Positions 7,855 to 17,468 of a stretch of 64,000 bases of DNA are shown here, piece after piece (the first letter of the stretch is position 1; every line of letters starts with the position of its first letter). The notes under the pieces are model-generated. The model had not been told where the DNA came from. It worked only from the letters and a program-made list of their open reading frames with translations, and did no database searches. Source of the DNA: DASUPK01 sp963797265 (GTDB lineage: Bacteria > Actinomycetota > Thermoleophilia > Solirubrobacterales > 70-9); assembly GCA_963797265.1 (NCBI GenBank), contig CAWCOY010000003.1:868001-932000 (forward strand), in the 5' to 3' direction. A program made the position numbers and the translations under genes.

Positions 7855-9327
7855 GTGAACGAGGAGCCGGACCGCTCGCAATCCGACCTGCTCGCCGAGC
7901 GACGGGGGAAGCTCGACCGGCTGCGCGAGGCCGGGATCGAGCCCTACCCGCACGGCTTCCCGGACCGCACCGAGATCGCCGCGGTCCGGGAATCGCATGA
8001 GGAAATCGAGCCGGGGGAGGAGACCACCCACCGCTATCGGGTCGCTGGCCGTCTCTCCGCGAAGCGCGAGCACGGGAAGTCAGCCTTCCTGGACCTGAGG
8101 GACGGCACCGGCCAGATCCAGGTGCAGGCGCGAGTCGACGAGCTCGGCGACGCCTACGACGGCCTGCTCGCGCTCGATGTCGGCGACATCGTTGGGATCG
8201 AGGGAATCGTCTTCGCCTCGAGACGTGGCGAGCTCACGATCCGCGCCGATGCCTGGGAGCTGTTGTCAAAGTCGCTGCGGCCGCCGCCGGAGAAGTTCCA
8301 CGGCCTCGAGGACGTGGAGACCCGCTACCGCCGCAGGGAGCTCGACCTGATGGCCAACGAGGAGTCACGCGAGCTGTTCCTGGCGCGGAGCCGGACCGTC
8401 TCCGCGGTCCGCCGTTGGTTCGACTCTCGCGGATTCGTCGAGGTCGAGACGCCCGTGCTCCAGCCCCTCTACGGCGGCGCGCTGGCCCGGCCGTTCACCA
8501 CCCACCACCACGCCCTCGACCGCGACCTCTACCTGAGGATCGCGACCGAGCTCTACCTGAAGCGGCTGGTCGTCGGCGGCATCGACAAGGTCTACGAGCT
8601 CGGCAAGGACTTCCGGAACGAGGGGATCTCCCACAAGCACAACCCGGAGTTCACGATGCTCGAGTGGTACGAGGCATACGCGGACTACAACGTCGTCGCC
8701 GAGGAGCTCGAGGGGCTGGTCTCGTCCGTGGCGCAGGAGGTGCTCGGCACGACGAAGATCGAGCGGGAAGGCGAGACGATCGACCTGGCGCCGCCCTGGC
8801 GGCGGGTGACCCTCCGGGAGGCGATCAATGAGCGGGCGGGGATCGACGTGATGGAACACCCCTCGCGCGAGCAGCTCGCCGAGGCGATGGGGGCGGAGGC
8901 GGACCCGGAGGAGGGCTGGGGCAAGCTCGTCGACGCCCTCCTCTCCAAGGAGGTTGAGCCGACCCTGATCCAGCCCACCTTCGTGGTCGACTATCCGGTC
9001 GAGCTCTCGCCCTTCGCCAAGCGGCACCGGAGCGAGGAGGGGCTGGTGGAGCGCTGGGAGGCCTTCGTCGGAGGAATTGAGATCTCGAACGCCTTCACGG
9101 AGCTCAACGATCCCGACGAGCAGCGCCGCCGCTTCGAGGAGCAGGCTAAGGAGCAGGCCCGCGGCGACGAGGAGACTCAGCCATACGACGAGGTCTTCGT
9201 AGAGTCCCTCGAGCAGGCGATGCCACCCACCGGCGGTGCCGGCCTCGGGATCGACCGCCTGGTGATGATCCTGACCGGAGCGAAGAGCCTGCGGGAGGTC
9301 CTGCTATTTCCCGCGATGCGGACCTAG
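7855..9327 (+). CDS. lysS: Lysyl-tRNA synthetase, class II
   Basis: 490 residues. The OB-fold anticodon domain covers about 55-140 (GRLSAKREHGKSAFLDLRD). The class II catalytic core follows, with motif 2 around FRNEG (253-257) and KHNPEFTMLEWYEAYADY, and motif 3 GAGLGIDRLVM near residue 465. Start is GTG with no Shine-Dalgarno, 20 bases after greA. The greA-lysS pairing occurs in many bacteria. Nothing is missing. Confidence 0.97.
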   Translation: MNEEPDRSQSDLLAERRGKLDRLREAGIEPYPHGFPDRTEIAAVRESHEEIEPGEETTHRYRVAGRLSAKREHGKSAFLDLRDGTGQIQVQARVDELGDAYDGLLALDVGDIVGIEGIVFASRRGELTIRADAWELLSKSLRPPPEKFHGLEDVETRYRRRELDLMANEESRELFLARSRTVSAVRRWFDSRGFVEVETPVLQPLYGGALARPFTTHHHALDRDLYLRIATELYLKRLVVGGIDKVYELGKDFRNEGISHKHNPEFTMLEWYEAYADYNVVAEELEGLVSSVAQEVLGTTKIEREGETIDLAPPWRRVTLREAINERAGIDVMEHPSREQLAEAMGAEADPEEGWGKLVDALLSKEVEPTLIQPTFVVDYPVELSPFAKRHRSEEGLVERWEAFVGGIEISNAFTELNDPDEQRRRFEEQAKEQARGDEETQPYDEVFVESLEQAMPPTGGAGLGIDRLVMILTGAKSLREVLLFPAMRT

Positions 9328-9362
9328 CGAATAGGCCGAAACTCGTTCGGATCCCCCGCAAC

Positions 9363-10670
9363 GTGCCGGTCCCCTGCTCCTTCGCTCAGGAGAGGATCTG
9401 GCGATCGAGCCGCACGGCCGAGGGGTCGGCCGGTTACACGATGACGAGCCAGATGCGCGTCGGAGGCCCTCTGGACGTGGAGGCCTTCCGCGCGGCGATC
9501 CAGCGCGCCGTCGCCAGGCACGACCTCCTGCACACGACCTTCGTGGAGCGCGAGGGGCGCCCGCTCCAGGTCGTCGGCGTCCCGCCGGAGATCGAGATTC
9601 CCGTAATCGAGCTCGGCGGCTCGCGGGATCCCGATGCGGCAATCGAGGGGATTCTGCGCCGCTATGCCCTCCAACCGTTCGATCTCGAGCGCGGCCCGTT
9701 GCTGCGACTGTGGCTCGCCCGCGTCGGCGATGACGATCACAGGCTGCTGCGTCTCAGTCACCACATCGTCACCGACTGGGTGTCGTGGCAGATCTTTTTC
9801 AGGGAGGTCGCTCGGGCATACGGGGCCCATCGCCGGGGCGAGCGACTGCCCGAGATCACGGACGGTCCACGGTACGCCGACTTCGCGGCCTGGGAGCGGG
9901 AGAGGCTGCGTCCCGACGGCCCGCTCTACCGCGACCAGCTCGAGTGGTGGCGGCGGGCTTTCGAGACCGAATGCCCCGCACTCAGGCTTCCGTTCTCGAG
10001 GCCTGAGCCGGTCGCGGATGCCCCTGAGACCGATGGCACGATCCACTGGAGCATCGAGCCGGAGGAGGCGGCAGCGCTCGACGAGCTGGCGCGCCGCCTG
10101 GGCACAACCTCATTCGTGGTCAGGCTCGCCGCCTTCGCCGGCCAGCTCGGGCTGGAGACCGGCCAGGAGAAGATCTCGCTCAGCACTTACGCCATGAATC
10201 GCCCGCCCGGCGAGGCCCAATCGATATTCGGGTTCTTCTCCAACCCGATCACGCTGATCCTCCCATTCGACCCGAAGCTTTCCTTCCGGCGCTGGGTGGC
10301 GCGCGTCCAGGAGGTGGTCACCGAGACGAAGGCGCATAGCGAGATCCCCTACGACCGGTTGTGCGACGAGCTGCATCGCAGCGGCACACCGCCGGCGGAG
10401 ATCAGCGCGATGTTCCAGCTCCAGGGCCGCTGGCCGCCCCTCCGGTCCGCCGGCATCGAACTCGACGCGCCCATTTACACAACCCGGGGAATGCCGTGGG
10501 GATTCAGCTTCGTCGTCGATCCCAACCGGGGGACCGAGTTGTGGAGCGCCATGTTCGACGCTCGGATCTATGACCCGGCGGCGGTGCGGGGCTTCATCGA
10601 GCGCTATGCGGCCCTGGTGCGCCGGGTCACGGCGAAGCCGAGGCGCCGGCTACGGAGGCTGCGTTTCTAG
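9363..10670 (+). CDS. Stand-alone condensation-domain protein
   Basis: 435 residues, GTG start. The sequence is that of a single NRPS condensation domain: FAQERIW at 7-13, RHDLLHTTF at 52-60, the catalytic HHIVTDW with His133/His134 and Asp138, and FGFFSN (289-294) in the latch region. It lacks adenylation and carrier domains and none lies nearby. Such domains join an acyl group on a carrier to an amine or alcohol, so it may act as an acyltransferase in lipid or glycolipid assembly. The last 10 residues are very Arg-rich. It ends on a CTAG shared with the convergent gene. Confidence 0.8.
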   Translation: MPVPCSFAQERIWRSSRTAEGSAGYTMTSQMRVGGPLDVEAFRAAIQRAVARHDLLHTTFVEREGRPLQVVGVPPEIEIPVIELGGSRDPDAAIEGILRRYALQPFDLERGPLLRLWLARVGDDDHRLLRLSHHIVTDWVSWQIFFREVARAYGAHRRGERLPEITDGPRYADFAAWERERLRPDGPLYRDQLEWWRRAFETECPALRLPFSRPEPVADAPETDGTIHWSIEPEEAAALDELARRLGTTSFVVRLAAFAGQLGLETGQEKISLSTYAMNRPPGEAQSIFGFFSNPITLILPFDPKLSFRRWVARVQEVVTETKAHSEIPYDRLCDELHRSGTPPAEISAMFQLQGRWPPLRSAGIELDAPIYTTRGMPWGFSFVVDPNRGTELWSAMFDARIYDPAAVRGFIERYAALVRRVTAKPRRRLRRLRF

Positions 10671-10981
10671 CTCGCTTCGGCGTCGGCCGACTCTGGCTCC
10701 GGTTCCGCCTCCTGCTCGTCGGAGCGGGCACTCGAGCGGATTACGCGGAAGGCCCAGATGAAGGGGATCGAGATCAGCGCCAGCACGGCGACGATCGCGG
10801 GCCAGACCACCAGTACGCCGACGCCCTGGCGGGCGCTGTGTTCGCTCCAGACGTGGACCGCCCAGGCCATCCATGCGCAGACCAGCAGCGCGACGAGCAC
10901 GAGCCCAATCGCAAGCCAGGGGTTTCTGCGCACCTTCCGGCCCCAGCTCCGTAGCCGATCAGCTACTCCCACGCGCGGCAA
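10667..10981 (-). CDS. Small membrane protein, unknown
   Basis: 104 residues. It has a basic N-terminus (RLRSWGRKVRRNP), two predicted membrane helices (about 22-46 and 58-80) and an acidic cytoplasmic tail (EQEAEPEPESADAEAS). No family was recognised. Its stop codon interlocks with that of the condensation-domain gene. Confidence 0.6.
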   Translation of the reverse strand: MPRVGVADRLRSWGRKVRRNPWLAIGLVLVALLVCAWMAWAVHVWSEHSARQGVGVLVVWPAIVAVLALISIPFIWAFRVIRSSARSDEQEAEPEPESADAEAS

Positions 10982-11029
10982 GGTACCGGTCAGATCGGTC
11001 CGCTAGGCCGGCCGCTACCAACTCTCGGC

Positions 11030-11053
11030 GAGTGGGATAACACGGTCCCACTC
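11030..11053. repeat. Inverted repeat upstream of the CAP gene
   Basis: GAGTGGGA and TCCCACTC form perfect 8-bp arms around TAACACGG in the 124-bp gap between the small membrane gene (divergent) and the CAP gene. It may be an operator for either gene or a hairpin. Confidence 0.45.
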
Positions 11054-11105
11054 TGCGGCCTTTGGCGGTGGTGAGGGAGCCCGCCGCACAGCAACCTTGA
11101 CTCAG

Positions 11106-11678
11106 ATGGTTCAGGACGGCCGCCAGGTGGGTTCTCCTGACCCTCTGCTCGGCAATCGGACTGCTCGGAGGAGGGGCGGAAGGTGCAATGGCGATCAGCT
11201 GCCAGAACCCAAACACAAGGGCCTCGGATCAGGCCCTCGAGGACTTCGACGCCTCGGTCTTCTGCTGATCAATCAGGAGCACGCCGCCCACGGCCGTGGG
11301 TCGTTGCGCCGCAACGGCGCCCTGCATCGCGCCGCCTACGAGTATGCGACCTCGATGGAGGCGGGCGGATTTTTCTCACACTACGGGGACTTCTTCGGTC
11401 ACCCGGTCGGCGCGACGCCGGTCCCCCGCCTCCGGCAGATCGGCTACATCCGCCCCCACAACGCCTGGATCGTCGGCGAGAACCTGCGCCGGACGACCGC
11501 CGAGGCGAGCACGCCGGCCGAAGTCGTCGAGGCGTGGATGAGCAGCCCGGTCCACCGGAAATACCTGCTCAAATCGAGATTTCGCGACCTGGGCGTGGCC
11601 GCCATCCGGGGCATTCCCTCCGACCCGGCCCAGACCGACGGCGTCACCGTCGCGTCCGAGTACGGATTTCGGGGTTGA
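11106..11678 (+). CDS. CAP-superfamily (SCP/PR1) secreted protein, frame-disturbed N-terminus
   Basis: The C-terminal part is a clear CAP domain: LINQEHAAHGRGSLRRN, FFSHYG, GENL and WMSSPVHRKYLL, with FRDLGVAAI at the end. In other actinobacteria these are exported proteins of unclear function. The frame that is open from 11097/11106 to 11268 encodes nonsense, whereas the +1 frame there encodes a good signal peptide (FRTAARWVLLTLCSAIGLL, then an Ala-Glu-Gly-rich segment) and SCQNPNTRAS..DASVFC. It looks like one extra base near 11109 and one missing base near 11269. Either the gene is damaged or the sequence has two indel errors. Confidence 0.65.
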   Translation: MVQDGRQVGSPDPLLGNRTARRRGGRCNGDQLPEPKHKGLGSGPRGLRRLGLLLINQEHAAHGRGSLRRNGALHRAAYEYATSMEAGGFFSHYGDFFGHPVGATPVPRLRQIGYIRPHNAWIVGENLRRTTAEASTPAEVVEAWMSSPVHRKYLLKSRFRDLGVAAIRGIPSDPAQTDGVTVASEYGFRG

Positions 11679-11981
11679 GGATGCGAATCGGGGGGAATCT
11701 TCCGGGCGCCGACATGGCTTTCCGCACCTTGCACGGAGTTCGCTCGCCACGCACGGAACGTGCCTGGCCGGAGGACCCCCCTGGCTATACTCTGGCTTCG
11801 CCGTCCCCGACAGAACCGGAGGTCAGATCACAGATCGGCAGCCAGGAGCCGATACGGATAGGACCCCCGGGCAGTCTGCGTCCCCTGACCCCTGACCTAT
11901 ACGACTTAACCCAGAGCCAATCGAGCGACCGCAACGTAAGACCAACCGGACTGATTGATAGACCAGAGAGCGACCGACTGA
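11679..11981 (+). promoter_or_regulatory. Long clpC upstream region
   Basis: 303 bp without a gene. TATACT at 11786-11791 is the best -10 candidate, but no good -35 precedes it. TATACG at 11898-11903 is weaker. GCACG-GAA-CGTGC (11751-11763) is a small perfect inverted repeat just upstream of the first -10 candidate and may be a regulator site. No CtsR, HspR or clear ClgR box was recognised. Confidence 0.4.
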
Positions 11982-14564
<2,583 letters not shown>

Positions 14565-14566
14565 CG

Positions 14567-15712
14567 CTGCCTGAGCCCGGACAGAAGGCCGTCGGAAGCT
14601 GGAGCGGGGGGCGCTACCTGCGCTTCGGCCAGGCGATCGATGAGGCGCGGCTGCAGGGGCTCCTGCGCCCCGGCCGGGGCATCGACACCGTGCTCACCGC
14701 GGATGCCTACGGTCAAGGCGAGGCCGACTCGTTGCTCGGGTGGGCGCTGGGGGGCATCCCTCGGGCGGGCTACAGCCTCGTCGGCGCCGTCGGCCACGAC
14801 TTCTACGAGGGGGAGCGGGACGGCCCACGGGGCTTTCCTCGGTTCACCGATCCCTCGCTGAGGGGCGAGAGCGAGTACGCCGGCTACCTGCGGATGGCTA
14901 CAGAGCGCAGTCTTGAGCGACTGGGCGTGGAGCGCTTGGACGTGCTGCTACTCCACAACCCCGACCGCACCGGCTACGAGAGCGAGGCCGTCTGGGACGG
15001 GATGGTGGCGATGCGCGAATCCGGCCTGGCCGACGCGATCGGTGTGGCGCCCGGCCCGGCCAACGGCTTCACCCTCGACCTGATCCAGTGTTTCGAGCGC
15101 TTCGGCGATCGGATCGACTGGGCGATGATCATCCTCAACCCCCTGGAGCCGTGGCCCGGCGAGCTTGCGCTCGAGGCCGCGGCCGACAACGGCATCCGCG
15201 TGATCACCCGGGTCGTCGACTACGGCGGGCTCTTCTGGGACGACGTCACGCCCGAAACCGAGCTGCCGAAGGGGGACCATCGCTCCTTCCGGCCCGAGGG
15301 CTGGATCGCCGAGGGCCGGGCCAAGCTCGATCGGCTGCGGCCGATCGCCAAGCGCGCCGGCCTCACCCCGATGCAGCTGGCGTGCCAGTGGAACCTCGCC
15401 CATCCCGCGGTCGCGTGCGTGGTCCCGACCCTGATCCAGGAGCTCGGGGAGGGGGCCCGGCAAATCGAGGAGAAGCGTGCGGAGCTGGCCAGCCTGCCGG
15501 CGGAGCCGCGCCTCTCGAAGAGCGACATCGAGGAGATTCGCTCGCTCGGCGACAACACCGGCTGCATGGCGCTCAAGGGCGCCACGCCCGATCACTCCGG
15601 TGAGGAGCGGCCCGATCGCTGGCCGGTCAGCGCCGAGCTGGCTGAGGTTGCGGGACGGTGGCAGATTGATCCCGATCGCGATCTCCGGCAAGCCGCCGCC
15701 GCTGCCCGCTAA
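14567..15712 (+). CDS. Aldo/keto reductase family protein
   Basis: About 381 residues if started at CTG 14567. The family N-terminus (AVGSWSGGRYLRFGQAID, then TVLTADAYGQGEADSLLG) is upstream of the first conventional start, GTG 14690, and cannot be left out without losing the first barrel strand. LLLHNPDRTGYES and the barrel C-terminal half with PVSAELAEV follow. NAD(P)H-dependent reduction of a carbonyl is the family role; the substrate is unknown. It starts 3 bases after clpC, suggesting cotranscription. The start codon is uncertain. Confidence 0.75.
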   Translation: MPEPGQKAVGSWSGGRYLRFGQAIDEARLQGLLRPGRGIDTVLTADAYGQGEADSLLGWALGGIPRAGYSLVGAVGHDFYEGERDGPRGFPRFTDPSLRGESEYAGYLRMATERSLERLGVERLDVLLLHNPDRTGYESEAVWDGMVAMRESGLADAIGVAPGPANGFTLDLIQCFERFGDRIDWAMIILNPLEPWPGELALEAAADNGIRVITRVVDYGGLFWDDVTPETELPKGDHRSFRPEGWIAEGRAKLDRLRPIAKRAGLTPMQLACQWNLAHPAVACVVPTLIQELGEGARQIEEKRAELASLPAEPRLSKSDIEEIRSLGDNTGCMALKGATPDHSGEERPDRWPVSAELAEVAGRWQIDPDRDLRQAAAAAR

Positions 15713-15747
15713 CCTCGAAGCGTCCCAGTCGTAGCCAGGGACGTGCA

Positions 15748-16188
15748 ATGACCGCAGTGCTGTCAACGATCAGGAGAGTGCTTCTCGGTACCGGCTCGAC
15801 CGCGTTTACGCTCGTCGGGGCGGTCGTCATCGGCTTTGGAGTCCCGCTCTTCTGGATCTTCGTCGCGTCGCAGTTCTACGGCAAGACGGGAGCCGTGAAC
15901 GGACCGGTCGCGGCCTTCATCGGCACCGGGATCCTGGTCTCCTACTACGGCCTGCTGCTGATCGCCTCCTGGGTCCGGGCGCGGTTGCTGAAGCGGCAGG
16001 CGGAGCCCGGCCGCCGCTCCCGTGACCCGTGGAATCGGAGCATGCGCGACACCCCGTACAGGCCCGGCCAGGAGCACAGTGACCCGGTGGAGCGGCTGTT
16101 CGTCGCCACGGCGATCGTCTCGCTGGTCGGCTTCCTCGTCTGGTTTGCCTTCTTCGCCGGGGCACCGTTCCCGACCAGCCCTGGCTGA
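15748..16188 (+). CDS. Small multi-pass membrane protein, unknown
   Basis: 146 residues with three predicted membrane helices (about 18-42, 50-75 and 117-140). Between helices 2 and 3 is a basic hydrophilic loop (RARLLKRQAEPGRRSRDP). The ATG is preceded by AGGGA. No family was recognised. The next gene starts inside or just at its end. Confidence 0.65.
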   Translation: MTAVLSTIRRVLLGTGSTAFTLVGAVVIGFGVPLFWIFVASQFYGKTGAVNGPVAAFIGTGILVSYYGLLLIASWVRARLLKRQAEPGRRSRDPWNRSMRDTPYRPGQEHSDPVERLFVATAIVSLVGFLVWFAFFAGAPFPTSPG

Positions 16189-16822
16189 TCGCGCCCCCTT
16201 CGGCTGGGAGCTCGTCCCGGCGACCGTTGAGCTGCCGGACGGGCAGCTCCGGCTGTCCCAGCCCATCGATGGTGCCGAGATCCCGGACGACGGGCCGGTC
16301 GAATGGGCTCCGCTCGCTCCCTACTGGTCGATCCTCTGGCGCAGTGGAGTGGCCCTGGCGCGCGAGGTCTCGCGCGCTCCCCTCGACGGGCTGCGCGTCG
16401 TCGAGCTCGGCTGCGGTCTCGGCGTGCCAAGCCTCGCCGCGGCCCGCGCGGGGGCGCAGGTCTTGGCCACGGACTCCGATGCGGAAGCGCTTGACCTCGT
16501 CCGCCGCAACGCAGAGCAGAACGACCTGGAGCTCGAGACCACGCCGGTCGAATGGACCGCTCCCGACGAGCTTCTCGCCCGGGCTCCCTTCGACCTCGTC
16601 CTCGCCGCCGACGTCCTCTACGAGCGTCCGGGCGTCGCGGCGCTCCTCTCGCTCCTGCCGCGCCTTGCGCCGGAGGTCTGGATCGCCGACCCCACTCGCC
16701 CGGCGGCCGATGCCTTCTTCGAGCAGGCCGAGCGGCACTGGTCGGTCCAGAGCAGCGAACGCGGCGTGATCGGCATCTACCGGCTGCGCCGCCTGGAGAC
16801 AGGCGCCGGGGGGGCCGGCTAG
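16145..16822 (+). CDS. SAM-dependent methyltransferase, Methyltransf_16 type
   Basis: About 225 residues from TTG 16145; CTG 16181 is an alternative, and no ATG or GTG is usable. After the leader APFGWELVPATVELPDG, the SAM-binding motif I VVELGCGLGVPSLAAAR begins near residue 80, with the acidic motif II (LATDSD) and the DLVLAADVLYE post-II motif. This pattern is shared with METTL21/NNT1-like protein or small-molecule methyltransferases. The substrate is unknown. It overlaps the preceding membrane-protein gene and shares its CTAG stop with the convergent regulator. Confidence 0.75.
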   Translation: MPSSPGHRSRPALADRAPFGWELVPATVELPDGQLRLSQPIDGAEIPDDGPVEWAPLAPYWSILWRSGVALAREVSRAPLDGLRVVELGCGLGVPSLAAARAGAQVLATDSDAEALDLVRRNAEQNDLELETTPVEWTAPDELLARAPFDLVLAADVLYERPGVAALLSLLPRLAPEVWIADPTRPAADAFFEQAERHWSVQSSERGVIGIYRLRRLETGAGGAG

Positions 16823-17343
16823 GAAACGCGAGCCTTCTCGTGCTCGCGCCTGTGCCGCTCTTCGCGGCGCTTCAATCGCTCGCGCTGCCTCGGCGTCGCG
16901 CCCGGCCCGAGGCGCGCCTCGACCGTCCCCCGCTTGATCTCCTCACCGCAGTGCGAGCAGGTCGGGACCATGTGGAAGGAGTGCCCGCACTCGGTATGGA
17001 CGCTCTCCACAGGGGGCCCTGAGCCCTCGGTCATGTACTTGTCGCCCCAGCTCACGAGGGCGAGCTGCAGCGGGAGGAGGTCGCGCCCCTTGTCGGTCAG
17101 GTGATACTCGAACCGCTCAGGGTGCTCGCTGTAGCGACGCCGCTCGGCGATCCCCTCGTCAACCAGCGTGGCGAGACGCTGGCTCAGGATGTTGCTGGCG
17201 ATGCCGCGCTCCTCCTGGATCTCGTCGAAGCGACGGCGCCCCAGGAAGAGCTCGGTCAGCACGATCAGCGTCCAGCGCTCCCCGAGGACCGAGAGCGTCC
17301 TGGCGACTGAGCAGTTCTGCGCTGCGAACGAGTCGATCGGCAT
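16819..17343 (-). CDS. HxlR-family transcriptional regulator
   Basis: 174 residues from ATG 17343. The winged-helix domain shows CSVARTLSVLGERWTLIVLTELFLG, RRFDEIQ, ILSQRLATLVDEGI and a wing of ERRRYSEHPERFEYHLT, the standard HxlR order. The unusual C-terminal part adds HTECGHSFHMVPTCSHCGEEI, with four Cys/His pairs that could hold a metal, and then a basic tail. HxlR proteins sense electrophiles, disulfide stress or small ligands. It is divergent from the MFS exporter, whose promoter overlaps two inverted repeats, so local repression of that gene is likely. Confidence 0.9.
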   Translation of the reverse strand: MPIDSFAAQNCSVARTLSVLGERWTLIVLTELFLGRRRFDEIQEERGIASNILSQRLATLVDEGIAERRRYSEHPERFEYHLTDKGRDLLPLQLALVSWGDKYMTEGSGPPVESVHTECGHSFHMVPTCSHCGEEIKRGTVEARLGPGATPRQRERLKRREERHRREHEKARVS

Positions 17344-17347
17344 ATGC

Positions 17348-17412
17348 GTGAGTGTAATCACTCACTTGTCTTTTGCAAGTCACCTTTGCTAGGGTGCCTT
17401 GCAAATCGCAAG
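17348..17412. promoter_or_regulatory. Operator cluster between hxlR-type gene and MFS gene
   Basis: Three inverted repeats are stacked here: GTGAGTG-TAAT-CACTCAC (17348-17365), ACTTG-N7-CAAGT (17364-17380) and CTTGC-AAATC-GCAAG (17398-17412). The second overlaps the predicted MFS -35 and the third follows the -10. The first lies against the regulator's own start. Confidence 0.55.
17366..17395 (+). promoter_or_regulatory. MFS exporter promoter
   Basis: TTGTCT (17366-17371) and TAGGGT (17390-17395) have 18-bp spacing and lie inside the inverted-repeat cluster. Confidence 0.4.
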
Positions 17413-17460
17413 TTAATGCGAGGGTGCTCCGAGCGAAGCGAGGAGCAACCCGTTTAGTGA
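17412..17460 (+). repeat. Dispersed hairpin element, copy 1
   Basis: The left half is TTAATGCGAGGGTGCTCC and the right half GGAGCAACCCGTTTAGTG, with an 11-base purine-rich loop between. GCTCC pairs with GGAGC, and GGGT with ACCC across one bulged A. It lies in the 5' leader of the MFS gene, between promoter and ATG. Two further copies are at 55161-55200 and 56898-56942. Confidence 0.7.
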
Positions 17461-17468
17461 GGCCACCC

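Noticed and set aside
11740..11765. ClgR-type operator upstream of clpC
   Set aside because: GTTCGCTCGCC...GGAAC is only partly like the consensus I remember; not specific enough to call.
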